Shown here one piece after another: positions 8,742 through 17,277 of a stretch of DNA of 29,801 nucleotides. Position numbers and translations under genes: made by a program. Origin of the DNA: Clostridium sp. UBA6758 (lineage in GTDB: Bacteria > Bacillota > Clostridia > Clostridiales > Clostridiaceae); assembly GCA_002453475.1 (NCBI GenBank), contig DKGY01000060.1, forward strand, positions 32,885-62,685, read 5' to 3'. Each line of letters starts with the position of its first letter. Position 1 is the first letter of the stretch. The notes beneath the pieces were generated by a model. It made no database searches. It had not been told where the DNA came from and was given only the letters and a program-made list of their open reading frames with translations.

Positions 8742-9209
8742 ATGATAGAAGTAACTATGAAAATAAATGGAATTATATATAAAAGAAATATAAATCCTAT
8801 GATGAGACTAATAGATTTTTTAAGAGATGAAATAAAGTTAAAAGGAACAAAAGAAGGTTGTGGAGAGGGTGAGTGCGGTGCTTGTACTGTTATTCTAGAT
8901 GGTAAGACTGTGAATTCTTGCCTTTTACTAGCAGCAACTTTAGATGGTAGTGAAATAATAACTATAGAAGGTATTAGCAATGACGGGATACATCCTATTC
9001 AAGAAGCTTTTATGGAGGTTGGAGCAGTTCAATGTGGATATTGTACTCCAGGAATGATACTAAGTGCTAAAGCTATACTAGATAACAACATAGATGCAAC
9101 TGAAGTGGAAATAAGGGAAAGTATTTCAGGGAATCTATGTAGGTGTACAGGTTATGAGAAAATAGTCCAAGGTATAATTTTAGCTCAAAGTAAGTTGAAA
9201 AATAATTAG
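8742..9209 (+). CDS. Molybdenum hydroxylase 2Fe-2S subunit (XdhC/NdhS-like)
   Basis: A 155-aa electron-transfer subunit carrying two [2Fe-2S] clusters. The plant-ferredoxin-type cluster uses C40, C45, C48 and C60 (GCGEGECGAC), and the helical-domain cluster uses C98, C101, C133 and C135 (QCGYCTPG and CRCTGY). It is clearly paralogous to residues 1-150 of the fused protein at 2968, but here it is free-standing. AGAGGTG precedes the ATG. The gene is 33 bases after the FAD subunit and 13 bases before the first molybdopterin half. Confidence 0.93.
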   Translation: MIEVTMKINGIIYKRNINPMMRLIDFLRDEIKLKGTKEGCGEGECGACTVILDGKTVNSCLLLAATLDGSEIITIEGISNDGIHPIQEAFMEVGAVQCGYCTPGMILSAKAILDNNIDATEVEIRESISGNLCRCTGYEKIVQGIILAQSKLKNN

Positions 9210-9222
9210 AGGAGAGGATGAT

Positions 9223-10470
9223 ATGGAGGCTGTTGGAAGAGGGCTAATAAGACCGGACGTTTACGATAAGGTTCTAGGTAAATCAATTTATCCTGACGAT
9301 TTAGAATTTGAAGGTATGTTATATGCTGGAGTAAAAAGAAGTACAATACCCTATGGGAAGGTTAAAAATATAAATATTGAAGAGATAAGAGCTATAGAAG
9401 GTGTGGAAATGGTTATAGATTACACTATGATACCAGGAGCTATAAATCATGGTGTAATATTTAAAGATATTCCTACTCTTGTAAAAGATACAATTAAAAG
9501 AGTAGGGGATGCTATAATTTTAATAGTTGCCGAGGATAAGGAAACTTTAAAAGAAGCTTTAAATGGGGTAGAAATAGAGTATGAGGAGTATAAGGGAGTT
9601 TTTACTATTGATGATGCTTTAAGAGAAGATGCTCCAATTTTAGGTGAAGAAAGTAATATACTTTATGATTTAAAGATAAAAAAAGGTAATATTGAGACTG
9701 GATTTAAGGAAGCTAAGTATGTAGTAGAAAATTGGTATAATACTCCTATGGTAGAACATGCATTTCTACAGCCTGAGGCAGCCGTAAGTAGAATTGATGA
9801 AGATGGAGTAGTCGAAGTATATGTTGCAACTCAATATCCACACTATGATAGAGAAGAGGTAGCTAGATGTTTAAATATTGAGGAAGAGCGGGTTAGAATT
9901 ATAAATATGACTATTGGTGGAGCTTTTGGAGGTAGAGAAGATATTAACCCTCAATGTCATGCAGCAATTGCAACTTATTTAACTAAAAAACCAGTTAAGG
10001 TAGTTTATGATAGAGAAGAATCTACTATATCTCATAGTAAAAGGCACCCTATGAAAATTTTTTTCAAAACAGGGGTAAGAGAAGATGGTAAGCTTTGTGC
10101 ATTAAAAGCTAGAATATATGGAGATACTGGAGCCTATGCTTCATGGGGAATGAATGTGTTACGAAAGGCGGCAGTACATGCTACAGGGCCATATAATATA
10201 GAAAATGTTGATATTAGAGCTATGGCTGTATACACCAATAATCCATATAGTGGAGCTATGAGAGGATTTGGGGCAACACAATGTCCTATTGCTACAGAAA
10301 CTCAGATGGATATGTTAGCTGAAAAGCTTGGAATTCACCCACTAAAATTTAGATATATGAATTCTTTTAAAGTAGGAGATAAAACTGCTACAGGTCAAGT
10401 ATTAAAATCGAGTGTAGGTATTAAAAAATGTATAGAAAAGCTTGCTGATCTTGATGGAGTAGAAATTTAA
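9223..10470 (+). CDS. Molybdopterin subunit, N-terminal half (NdhL-like)
   Basis: This 415-aa protein matches the first half of a xanthine dehydrogenase molybdopterin subunit (fused protein residues about 160-600). Q204 (ATQ), E239 (FGGRE) and R347 (MRGFG) are equivalent to bovine Q767, E802 and R880. It ends in a plain TAA before the catalytic-Glu domain, which is encoded separately 19 bases downstream. The same FAD, FeS, large, medium order and sizes are known for nicotinate dehydrogenase of Eubacterium barkeri, where the two chains assemble into one active site. The retained Glu/Arg pair favours a purine, while the architecture favours nicotinate, so the substrate is open. GGAGAGGATG gives a good ribosome site. 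Confidence 0.85.
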   Translation: MEAVGRGLIRPDVYDKVLGKSIYPDDLEFEGMLYAGVKRSTIPYGKVKNINIEEIRAIEGVEMVIDYTMIPGAINHGVIFKDIPTLVKDTIKRVGDAIILIVAEDKETLKEALNGVEIEYEEYKGVFTIDDALREDAPILGEESNILYDLKIKKGNIETGFKEAKYVVENWYNTPMVEHAFLQPEAAVSRIDEDGVVEVYVATQYPHYDREEVARCLNIEEERVRIINMTIGGAFGGREDINPQCHAAIATYLTKKPVKVVYDREESTISHSKRHPMKIFFKTGVREDGKLCALKARIYGDTGAYASWGMNVLRKAAVHATGPYNIENVDIRAMAVYTNNPYSGAMRGFGATQCPIATETQMDMLAEKLGIHPLKFRYMNSFKVGDKTATGQVLKSSVGIKKCIEKLADLDGVEI

Positions 10471-10489
10471 AAGAAGGGGTGAAATTTAT

Positions 10490-11428
10490 ATGAAGAATCG
10501 AGGAGTAGGTTATGCTACTATATTTTATGGTACTGGTTATGGAAATGGATTTCCAGATGAATCAAGAGCAACAGCTGAACTTATGGAAAATGGCGAAATT
10601 GTAGTATATGTTGAGGTTTCAGATGTAGGCTCTGGTGGTATAAGTGTAATGTGGCAAATTGCTACAGAAACATTAAATATAGATAGAAATCTAATTAAGG
10701 TAATATATAACAATACTAGTTTGATAAGAGATAGTGGTACTGCAGCAGCTAGTAGACAAACTTATAATACAGGAAATGCAGTTTATGATGTTTGTAAAAA
10801 ACTTAGAAATAATTTAGTTAGTGGCGTAAATAAATCAAAGATTAAATCTGTTAGTAAAGAAGATTTAAAGAATATTTATAAGTATATGATAGAAAATGAA
10901 ATTCCAACAAAGACAGAAGGATATTTTAAAGCAGAGACCTCACAAATTGATATGGAAACTGGTGAAGGAAATCCTTATTGGCCTTATACCTTTGGTGCAC
11001 AAAAAGTTACTGTTGAAGTAGATGATGAAACTGGTAAGGTTGACATAATTGAAGTTATAGCTGTAAATGATGCAGGAAAAATAATAAATCCATCTTCGGC
11101 AGAGGGACAGGCACAAGGTGGAGTTGCTATGGGAATAGGTTATGCCCTTATGGAGGAAATAGAAATAGAAAAAGGTTCTATAAAAAATAAAAATTTTTCT
11201 AATTATATAATACCTACCAGTAAAGATGTACCACATATAGATACTTATTTTGTGGAGGAGCTAGAGGAATCAGGTCCTTATGGAGCTAAAGGAATAGGAG
11301 AACCTGTAATGATACCGACAGCTCCAGCTATATTAAATGCCATCTATGATGCTGTAGGAATTAGGATGTATAGCATACCTGTAACCTGCGATAAGTTATT
11401 ATTAGCATTAAAAGAAAAAAATAATTAA
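10490..11428 (+). CDS. Molybdopterin subunit, C-terminal half with catalytic Glu (NdhM-like)
   Basis: This 312-aa protein supplies the second half of the molybdopterin subunit: the cofactor-binding segment SGTAAASRQT (from about residue 82) and the catalytic base E271 in GAKGIGE. It corresponds to fused-protein residues from about 570 to the end. It begins MKNRGVGYA, at the domain junction where the fused homologue reads IVGIACCMKNSG, and has its own GGGGTGA ribosome site eight to nine bases ahead. The pair therefore looks like a designed two-chain subunit rather than a frameshifted pseudogene. It needs the 9223 product to be active. The operon ends here at a strong hairpin. Confidence 0.85.
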   Translation: MKNRGVGYATIFYGTGYGNGFPDESRATAELMENGEIVVYVEVSDVGSGGISVMWQIATETLNIDRNLIKVIYNNTSLIRDSGTAAASRQTYNTGNAVYDVCKKLRNNLVSGVNKSKIKSVSKEDLKNIYKYMIENEIPTKTEGYFKAETSQIDMETGEGNPYWPYTFGAQKVTVEVDDETGKVDIIEVIAVNDAGKIINPSSAEGQAQGGVAMGIGYALMEEIEIEKGSIKNKNFSNYIIPTSKDVPHIDTYFVEELEESGPYGAKGIGEPVMIPTAPAILNAIYDAVGIRMYSIPVTCDKLLLALKEKNN

Positions 11429-11442
11429 ATTTATAATTGATT

Positions 11443-11489
11443 TAAATAGAAAGTATCCATTATAAAAAATAATGGATACTTTCTATTTA
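11443..11489 (+). terminator. Perfect 21-bp hairpin after the split hydroxylase operon
   Basis: Arms 11443-11463 and 11469-11489 are perfect inverted complements around an A5 loop. The right arm is T-rich and ends TTTCTATTT, but there is no long T-run after it. It most likely terminates the hydroxylase transcript. It rules out the longer in-frame start at 11472 for the next gene, which would lie inside the stem. Confidence 0.75.
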
Positions 11490-11506
11490 CAACTGTATCT
11501 TAATAA

Positions 11507-11524
11507 TATATACTGGTGTATATA
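11507..11524 (+). promoter_or_regulatory. Inverted repeat upstream of the S-component gene
   Basis: TATATAC and GTATATA form a perfect 7-bp inverted repeat around TGGT, 22 bases before the start codon and just ahead of its ribosome site. It could be an operator or a small mRNA hairpin that hides the leader. I do not recognise it as a named regulator site. Confidence 0.35.
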
Positions 11525-11546
11525 CAGATATGCAAGGAGGATAAAA

Positions 11547-12089
11547 ATGAAAACAAATTTGAAAAAGATGGTAATAAGTTCATTATTAATAGCTATGTCT
11601 ATTATAATACCAGTAATATTTGGGCCTTTTCTTAAGGTATATATACCACCATTCTCTGCAACTTTGGCAGCACACGTACCTATGTTTATTGCTATGTTCT
11701 TAGGACCTTTTGAGGCTGCTGTAGTTGGAATTGGTTCAGTGGTAGGTTTTTTCTTTGCTATACCAGACCCAATTGTGGCAATCAGGGCTTCATCTCATAT
11801 AATAGTAGGATATATTGGAGCTAAAATGATTATGAAAAAAATGTCTTATGGTAAAGTAGTAGCTTTTACAGCACCAATACATGGAATTTTTGAAGGATTA
11901 GTAGTACTTATATTCACAGGTAATATAATTTTATCACTTGTTGTTACAGGAATAGGAACTATAATTCATCATATTGTAGACGGTATAATCTCTCTTCCAA
12001 TTATTAGAATAATACAAAAAGGATTAGGAATTAATTTATCTACTATAGGTGAAAAAAAGAAAGAAGATCATAAAGATGTAGCAGTATAA
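11547..12089 (+). CDS. ECF transporter S-component-like membrane protein
   Basis: A 180-aa, very hydrophobic protein with about five to six transmembrane segments and a lysine-rich C-terminal tail. Its size and pattern (short cytoplasmic N-terminus, FSATLAAHVP, an RASSH segment, small-residue helices) resemble substrate-binding S components of energy-coupling-factor vitamin transporters. I have a weak impression of similarity to the niacin type (NiaX), which would fit the nicotinate-dehydrogenase-like layout next door. No ATPase or T component is in the window, so it would share a general ECF module. The ATG at 11547 follows AAGGAGG; the longer ORF start at 11472 lies inside a hairpin. Confidence 0.6.
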   Translation: MKTNLKKMVISSLLIAMSIIIPVIFGPFLKVYIPPFSATLAAHVPMFIAMFLGPFEAAVVGIGSVVGFFFAIPDPIVAIRASSHIIVGYIGAKMIMKKMSYGKVVAFTAPIHGIFEGLVVLIFTGNIILSLVVTGIGTIIHHIVDGIISLPIIRIIQKGLGINLSTIGEKKKEDHKDVAV

Positions 12090-12185
12090 ATAAATTTTTT
12101 ATAGACTTGATTTTGTTAAAGGTATATTCTTTAGAATAAATTTCATTAGCGATATAGTATAAAGTCCCTATAAATATTAAATGTT

Positions 12186-12230
12186 AAATAAAAACCTTTA
12201 GATAATAATAGTATCTAAAGGTTTTTATTT
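12186..12230 (+). terminator. Intrinsic terminator after the S-component gene
   Basis: A 19-bp stem (12186-12204 with 12212-12230) with a 7-base loop. The core CCTTTAGATA pairs with TATCTAAAGG and is flanked by A and T runs. It ends the island of catabolic genes. Confidence 0.85.
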
Positions 12231-12250
12231 CTTTCTCAATTAGGTATAAT
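12222..12250 (+). promoter_or_regulatory. Putative promoter of the ABC-F/helicase operon
   Basis: A consensus TATAAT at 12245-12250 lies 17 bases after a poor -35 (TTTTTA, 12222-12227) that overlaps the preceding terminator. Transcription would start near 12257, about 80 bases before the gene. Confidence 0.4.
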
Positions 12251-12335
12251 GTCCATAGGAAAAGTTTTAGAAAAAGAAAATATTACAAATGAAGTTATAA
12301 AATTTAAACATAGTTAAGAATTGAGGATGATACAT

Positions 12336-14261
12336 ATGAATTTAATTACACTTGAAAATATATATAAGAGTTTTAGTGAAAGACCATTATTAACAGATGT
12401 GAAACTAACCATAACATCAGAAGATAAAATTGGAATAATTGGTGTAAATGGAGCTGGAAAGTCTACATTACTAAAAATCATTGCAGGGATAGAACAAGAG
12501 GATTCAGGGACAATTACAAAGATGAATGGACTTAATATTTCTTATTTACCTCAACATATTGAGTTTAATCCAGAAGATAGAGTTATTGATCATGTTTTTA
12601 ATGGTGCGGGAGAAATAATGGAAGTGCTAAGAGAGTATGAACATGTATTAGAAGAACTAAAAACCAATAGTGATAACTCTCAGCTACAACAACAGTTATT
12701 TAAGCTTACTAGCAAAATTGATGCATTAGGAGGTTGGCAAATAGAAAGTGAAGCTAAAGCATTACTAACGAAGTTAGGAATAACGAATTTCGATACTAAA
12801 ATGGGAAAGCTTTCTGGAGGGCAAAGAAAGAGAGTGGGACTTTGTAATGTGTTAATAACCCCTTGTGACCTTTTAATATTGGATGAACCTACTAACCACA
12901 TGGATAATGAAATAATTGATTATATGGAAGAACTATTACAGAAGAGAAAAGGTGGGGTTATAATGATAACCCACGATAGATATTTCTTAGATAGAATTGC
13001 TAATAGAATCTTTGAACTAGATAGGGGAGAGCTTTATTCCTATCAAGGAAATTATTCTGTATTTTTAGAGAAGAAAGCAGAGAGAATGCAGCTTTTTGAG
13101 GCACTTGAGAGTAAAAGACAAAATCTTTACAGAAAAGAATTAGCGTGGATAAAAAGAGGAGCTAAGGCTAGATCTACTAAGCAAAAGGCAAGAATTGATA
13201 GATTTGAAGAGTTAAAAGAAACATCCTACAAGATAGATGAAGAAAAAATGGAACTAAATACAGCTGGTTCAAGGTTAGGGAAGAAGATATTAGAGCTTGA
13301 TAATATAAGCAAGGACTTTGGAGACAAGGTAATTATAAAGGATTTTAGTCATATCTTTACTAAGGAAGAGAGAATAGGAGTTATAGGCAATAATGGTATG
13401 GGTAAATCTACTTTATTGAATATTATAAGTGGAAGATTAAGCCCTGATAAGGGAGAAGTTACACAAGGTGAAACTGTTAAGATAGGATATTTTACTCAAG
13501 AAAATATAGAATTAGATGGAACTATGAGAGTTATCGAGTATATTAAAGAAATAGCTGAGTATATAACTACAAATGATGGAAGTAAAATTACTGCTTCTCA
13601 AATGTTAGAGAACTTTTTATTTGATGGAACCATGCAGCATAGTTTTATATCTAAATTATCTGGTGGAGAGAAGCGAAGATTATATCTTTTAAGAATACTA
13701 ATGGAAGCACCTAATGTATTATTTTTAGATGAGCCAACCAATGATTTAGATATTCAGACTTTAACAATTTTAGAAGACTATTTGGATAGATTTAATGGTA
13801 CAGTAATAGCCATATCCCACGATAGATACTTCTTAGATAGAATTGCTAATAGAATTTTTAGCTTTGAAGGAAAAGGAAAGATTTTAGAACTTGTAGGGAA
13901 TTATAGTGATTATAAAGAGTATAAGGATATAAAAGTTGAAGAAGAAGTAGCTACATCAAGTGCTAATAAAGAAAAAAAACATGAAGAAAATAAAAATCGT
14001 AGGGAAAAACCAACTAAAGTTAAGTTTACATTTAAAGAGCAAAAAGAATTTGATACCATAGATGAGGATATTGAAAAAAAAGAAGAAAATATTACATTAA
14101 TTGAGGATGAGATAAATCAGTGTGGAAGTGATTTCGTAAAGCTACAACAGTTGTTGGAAGATCAAAATAGATTAAAAGAGGAATTGAACTTTCTATTAGA
14201 AAGATGGGAATATTTAAATGAAATTTTTGAAGAAATGGAAAGACAGAAACAAAATAAGTAA
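12336..14261 (+). CDS. ABC-F ATPase, Uup/YfmR type
   Basis: A soluble protein with two ABC domains and no membrane segments (641 aa), of the ribosome-associated ABC-F class. The first domain has GVNGAGKST (36-44), LSGGQRKRVG and DEPTNHMD; the second has GNNGMGKST, LSGGEKRRLYLL and DEPTNDLD. The linker between them contains ELAWIKRGAKARSTKQKARI, and a C-terminal coiled coil begins at KVKFTFKEQKEFD. Both features are typical of Uup/YfmR rather than of antibiotic-protection ABC-Fs. It probably rescues or tunes translating ribosomes. A TTG at 12321 is in frame, but the ATG at 12336 with GAGG nine bases ahead is preferred. The helicase gene follows after 42 bases. Confidence 0.88.
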   Translation: MNLITLENIYKSFSERPLLTDVKLTITSEDKIGIIGVNGAGKSTLLKIIAGIEQEDSGTITKMNGLNISYLPQHIEFNPEDRVIDHVFNGAGEIMEVLREYEHVLEELKTNSDNSQLQQQLFKLTSKIDALGGWQIESEAKALLTKLGITNFDTKMGKLSGGQRKRVGLCNVLITPCDLLILDEPTNHMDNEIIDYMEELLQKRKGGVIMITHDRYFLDRIANRIFELDRGELYSYQGNYSVFLEKKAERMQLFEALESKRQNLYRKELAWIKRGAKARSTKQKARIDRFEELKETSYKIDEEKMELNTAGSRLGKKILELDNISKDFGDKVIIKDFSHIFTKEERIGVIGNNGMGKSTLLNIISGRLSPDKGEVTQGETVKIGYFTQENIELDGTMRVIEYIKEIAEYITTNDGSKITASQMLENFLFDGTMQHSFISKLSGGEKRRLYLLRILMEAPNVLFLDEPTNDLDIQTLTILEDYLDRFNGTVIAISHDRYFLDRIANRIFSFEGKGKILELVGNYSDYKEYKDIKVEEEVATSSANKEKKHEENKNRREKPTKVKFTFKEQKEFDTIDEDIEKKEENITLIEDEINQCGSDFVKLQQLLEDQNRLKEELNFLLERWEYLNEIFEEMERQKQNK

Positions 14262-14303
14262 TTCCTAAAGTTTAATCATGGATCTACCTATTAGGAGAAG
14301 AAT

Positions 14304-16628
14304 ATGATAGAAAATAATATGCGAATATCTGTTAGAAATTTAATAGAGTTTATTTATAGACAAGGGGATATTGATGATAGAATAGGTGGTATTGCATCAG
14401 CTCAAGAGGGAACTAGGCTTCACAAAGTCATACAAAAGGAACTTAAAGAGCAATGTGATGAATCTGAAGAGAAGATCTATGTTAATGAGATGTATCTATC
14501 AAAAGAGTTAGCCTATAAAGAAATAAACATTATTTTAGAAGGGAGAGCCGATGGTGTTATTATTACTAGTTCACAGGAAGATAATAATACTAGAGTAAAA
14601 ATAATAGAGATAAAGACTACAATGAAGGATTTACTTACTCTTGAAGAAAATGAAAATTTTCTTCACTGGGCTCAAGGAAAACTATATGGATATATCTATT
14701 GTGAAGAAGAAAACTTAAGTGAAATAGATATAGATCTTATATATTGTCATAGAGAAAGTTTGCATACAAAGACCTTTTCCAAAACTTTTTCAAGGGAAGA
14801 ACTACAAGGATTTTTCAATGAAGTTATGGATAGATATACGAGATGGATTCAGCTTCAAAGTAGTTGGATAGAGTTAAGAGATGAATCTATTGAGAAGTTA
14901 GACTTTCCTTTTAAAAATTATAGGAAGGGTCAAAGGGAATTAGCTGTAAATATATATAGAACTATAAAGGAGAAAAAAGATATTTACATTGAAGCACCTA
15001 CAGGGACCGGGAAGACTATTTCAACAATTTTCCCTGCAATAAAGACTTTCACTATAAATAATTCAGCTAAGCTTATATATCTTACAGCAAAAAATATTAC
15101 TAAAGGGGTAGTTGAAAATACCCTAGACATATTAAGAAACTCTGGTATGAGGCTTAGAACTTTAACTATTACTGCAAAAGACAAGATTTGTTTTCTGGAG
15201 GAAAGAATATGTAATGGGGACACCTGTGAATATGCAAAGGGACATTTTGATCGAGTTAATGACGCTATATTGGCTATACTAGAGAATAATGAAGTTTTTA
15301 ATCAACAGGTTATAGAGGAGTATAGCAGGCAATATAGAGTATGCCCTTTTGAACTTTCCTTAGACTTAATTGCTTGGTGTGATTTTATAATAGGAGATTA
15401 TAATTATTTTTTTGATCCAAAGGCTATGATAAAGAGAATGGCCTTTGATGATACACCGTATATATTTCTTATAGATGAGGCTCATAATCTAGTAGATCGT
15501 GGAAGAAATATGTATTCTGCAGAGATAAAAGTAAGTGACTTGAAAGAATTAAAAAAAGAATTTAAATATAAAAATAAAAAACTAATAGGTATAATAAATA
15601 AAATAATTAAGCTTTTAAAGGAATATACAATAGGTGAAAAGGACAATGTGATAATAGATGAAGGACCGGGAGAAATGCTAGTTCTTTTGAGACTTTTTGT
15701 AACAGAAGGTGAAAATTATCTAAAAGAGCACAGTGGTGAAACCATAGATGAAATATTTTTAAATGTATATTTTTATTTCTTAGATTTTATTAGAATTGGA
15801 GAATTATTTTCAGAGGATTTTGTACTCTACTGTAATAATGAAGATAAGGATATAGTGATGAAAATATTCTGCTTAAATCCAAGCAATGTAATAAAACAGT
15901 GTATTAAAGGAAATATAAGCAATATATTTTTTTCAGCCACTCTTTCTCCAATGAATTATTTTAAAAAGCTACTAGGTGGAGATGATAAAAGTTACAGCAT
16001 AAAACTTCAGTCTCCATTTCCACCAGAAAATAGAAAATTGATTATAAAATATGATATTGATACTAGGTACAAGTACAGAGAGCAAAGTTATTACCCAATC
16101 TGTAAGTATATCAATGAAACTCTTAATAATAATGAAGGAAACTTTTTAGTATTTTTTCCATCCTATGAATATATGTCTAAAGTATATGAAGTTTACTGTG
16201 AGAATTATAGTAAAGATAACATATATTTACAAGATAGTATTATGACAGAGGAAGAAAGAGGAGAATTTTTAGAAAGATTCTCGTTAAAAAAGGATGGAGA
16301 GATAAATAGTAAGGATAGAACTATAGGTTTTGTTGTTCTCGGAGGAGTGTTTTCAGAAGGTATAGATTTAATTGGAGACAGGCTTAAAGGAGCTATTATA
16401 GTTGGAGTTGGTTTACCTAAAATATCCTTTGAAAGAAAATTAATAGAAGAATATTTTAACGAAATAGGAGAGCCAGGATTTCACTATGCATTTACATTTC
16501 CAGGAATGAATAAAGTTATACAGGCTATGGGAAGAGTTATTAGAACAGAAGAAGATAAGGGAACAATAATGCTTCTAGATAAAAGATATAAAAGTGAAAT
16601 ATATCAAAGGTTAATGCCTATAAAATAA
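14304..16628 (+). CDS. XPD/DinG-like Fe-S DNA helicase with N-terminal PD-(D/E)XK nuclease domain
   Basis: A 774-aa superfamily 2 helicase for DNA repair. Residues about 1-180 look like a RecB/Cas4-type nuclease: H40 in EGTRLH, D83 in GRADG, and E102-x-K104 in EIKTT, without the cysteine set of Cas4. The motor follows with Walker A APTGTGKT (231-238), a Walker B DEAH (391-394), a SEGIDL segment, and QAMGRVIRTEE as motif VI. Cysteines 296, 303, 308 and 347 lie between Walker A and DEAH, the place of the [4Fe-4S] cluster in XPD and DinG. Such nuclease-helicase fusions are common in Firmicutes. It is co-directional with the ABC-F gene and ends in a bidirectional terminator. Confidence 0.85.
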   Translation: MIENNMRISVRNLIEFIYRQGDIDDRIGGIASAQEGTRLHKVIQKELKEQCDESEEKIYVNEMYLSKELAYKEINIILEGRADGVIITSSQEDNNTRVKIIEIKTTMKDLLTLEENENFLHWAQGKLYGYIYCEEENLSEIDIDLIYCHRESLHTKTFSKTFSREELQGFFNEVMDRYTRWIQLQSSWIELRDESIEKLDFPFKNYRKGQRELAVNIYRTIKEKKDIYIEAPTGTGKTISTIFPAIKTFTINNSAKLIYLTAKNITKGVVENTLDILRNSGMRLRTLTITAKDKICFLEERICNGDTCEYAKGHFDRVNDAILAILENNEVFNQQVIEEYSRQYRVCPFELSLDLIAWCDFIIGDYNYFFDPKAMIKRMAFDDTPYIFLIDEAHNLVDRGRNMYSAEIKVSDLKELKKEFKYKNKKLIGIINKIIKLLKEYTIGEKDNVIIDEGPGEMLVLLRLFVTEGENYLKEHSGETIDEIFLNVYFYFLDFIRIGELFSEDFVLYCNNEDKDIVMKIFCLNPSNVIKQCIKGNISNIFFSATLSPMNYFKKLLGGDDKSYSIKLQSPFPPENRKLIIKYDIDTRYKYREQSYYPICKYINETLNNNEGNFLVFFPSYEYMSKVYEVYCENYSKDNIYLQDSIMTEEERGEFLERFSLKKDGEINSKDRTIGFVVLGGVFSEGIDLIGDRLKGAIIVGVGLPKISFERKLIEEYFNEIGEPGFHYAFTFPGMNKVIQAMGRVIRTEEDKGTIMLLDKRYKSEIYQRLMPIK

Positions 16629-16667
16629 GGGTATTGATTCTAGAGTTATTCTAGAATTAATACCCTT
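16627..16667. terminator. Bidirectional terminator between the helicase and rubrerythrin genes
   Basis: An 18-bp stem (16627-16644 with 16650-16667), complete apart from one G-T pair, lies between two convergent genes. T-rich sequence follows on the plus strand (TTGTTATTTT) and the stem starts with A-rich sequence on the other side, so it can serve both transcripts. Confidence 0.85.
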
Positions 16668-16679
16668 GTTATTTTAACA

Positions 16680-17219
16680 TTAATAGTTTTTAGCTAATAG
16701 TTGGAAGTAGCTTTGAGGATGTGCACATACAGGACATGCCTTAGGTGCTTTTTCTCCTTCATAGATGAATCCACAGTTAGCACATTGCCATACTACTTTT
16801 TCTTCTTTTTCAAAGACTTTTCCTTCTTCAATATTTTTTAATAAAGCTAAATATCTTTCTTCATGTTCTTTTTCAATTTTACCTACGCCTTCAAATAAGT
16901 TAGCAATTTTATCAAAGCCTTCTTCTCTAGCTTCTTTTGCAAAAGTAGCATACATATCGGTCCACTCGTAGTTTTCACCAGCAGCTGCATCTTTAAGGTT
17001 TTCCATAGTGTCACCTATGCCATCATGAAGAAGCTTGAACCATATTTTTGCATGTTCTTTTTCGTTATTTGCAGTTTCAGTGAAAAGAGCAGCAATTTGC
17101 TCATATCCTTCTTTTTTAGCCTTTGAAGCATAAAATGTATATTTATTTCTAGCTTGAGATTCTCCTGCGAATGCTGTTGCTAAATTAGCTTCTGTTTTAG
17201 TTCCTTTTAGATTTCCCAT
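16680..17219 (-). CDS. rbr: Rubrerythrin
   Basis: A 179-aa non-heme iron peroxidase that reduces hydrogen peroxide in anaerobes using rubredoxin-type electron donors. The N-terminal four-helix diiron domain shows E20, E53-x2-H56, E96 and E116-x2-H119. The C-terminal rubredoxin domain has C146-x2-C149 and C162-x2-C165 holding a single iron. The ATG at 17219 follows GCGGGGA on the minus strand; the in-frame start 39 bases earlier adds only a basic leader and is unlikely. The gene is a single transcription unit with its own promoter and a candidate peroxide-type operator upstream. Confidence 0.95.
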   Translation of the reverse strand: MGNLKGTKTEANLATAFAGESQARNKYTFYASKAKKEGYEQIAALFTETANNEKEHAKIWFKLLHDGIGDTMENLKDAAAGENYEWTDMYATFAKEAREEGFDKIANLFEGVGKIEKEHEERYLALLKNIEEGKVFEKEEKVVWQCANCGFIYEGEKAPKACPVCAHPQSYFQLLAKNY

Positions 17220-17277
17220 TTTTATTCCCCGCTTTCTTCTTTTTAATAATATTACCATTAAAAGTAATTTATTATTT

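Noticed and set aside
10468..10492. Frameshift or nonsense mutation breaking the molybdopterin subunit
   Set aside because: The second ORF has its own well-placed ribosome site and ATG exactly at the domain boundary, and the gene order matches a known two-chain enzyme.
11472..11546. N-terminal extension of the S-component-like protein
   Set aside because: It begins inside the right arm of a perfect hairpin and lacks a ribosome site; the ATG at 11547 has AAGGAGG.
12249..12317. A 22-codon ORF ending just before the ABC-F gene, as a possible regulatory leader peptide
   Set aside because: Its ATG overlaps the TATAAT that looks like the promoter -10 box, so it would lie upstream of the transcript start, and its ribosome site is poor.
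14304..14850. Cas4-like nuclease domain as a sign of a CRISPR locus
   Set aside because: There is no repeat array or other cas gene, the Cas4 cysteines are absent, and the domain is fused to an XPD-like helicase as in known repair proteins.
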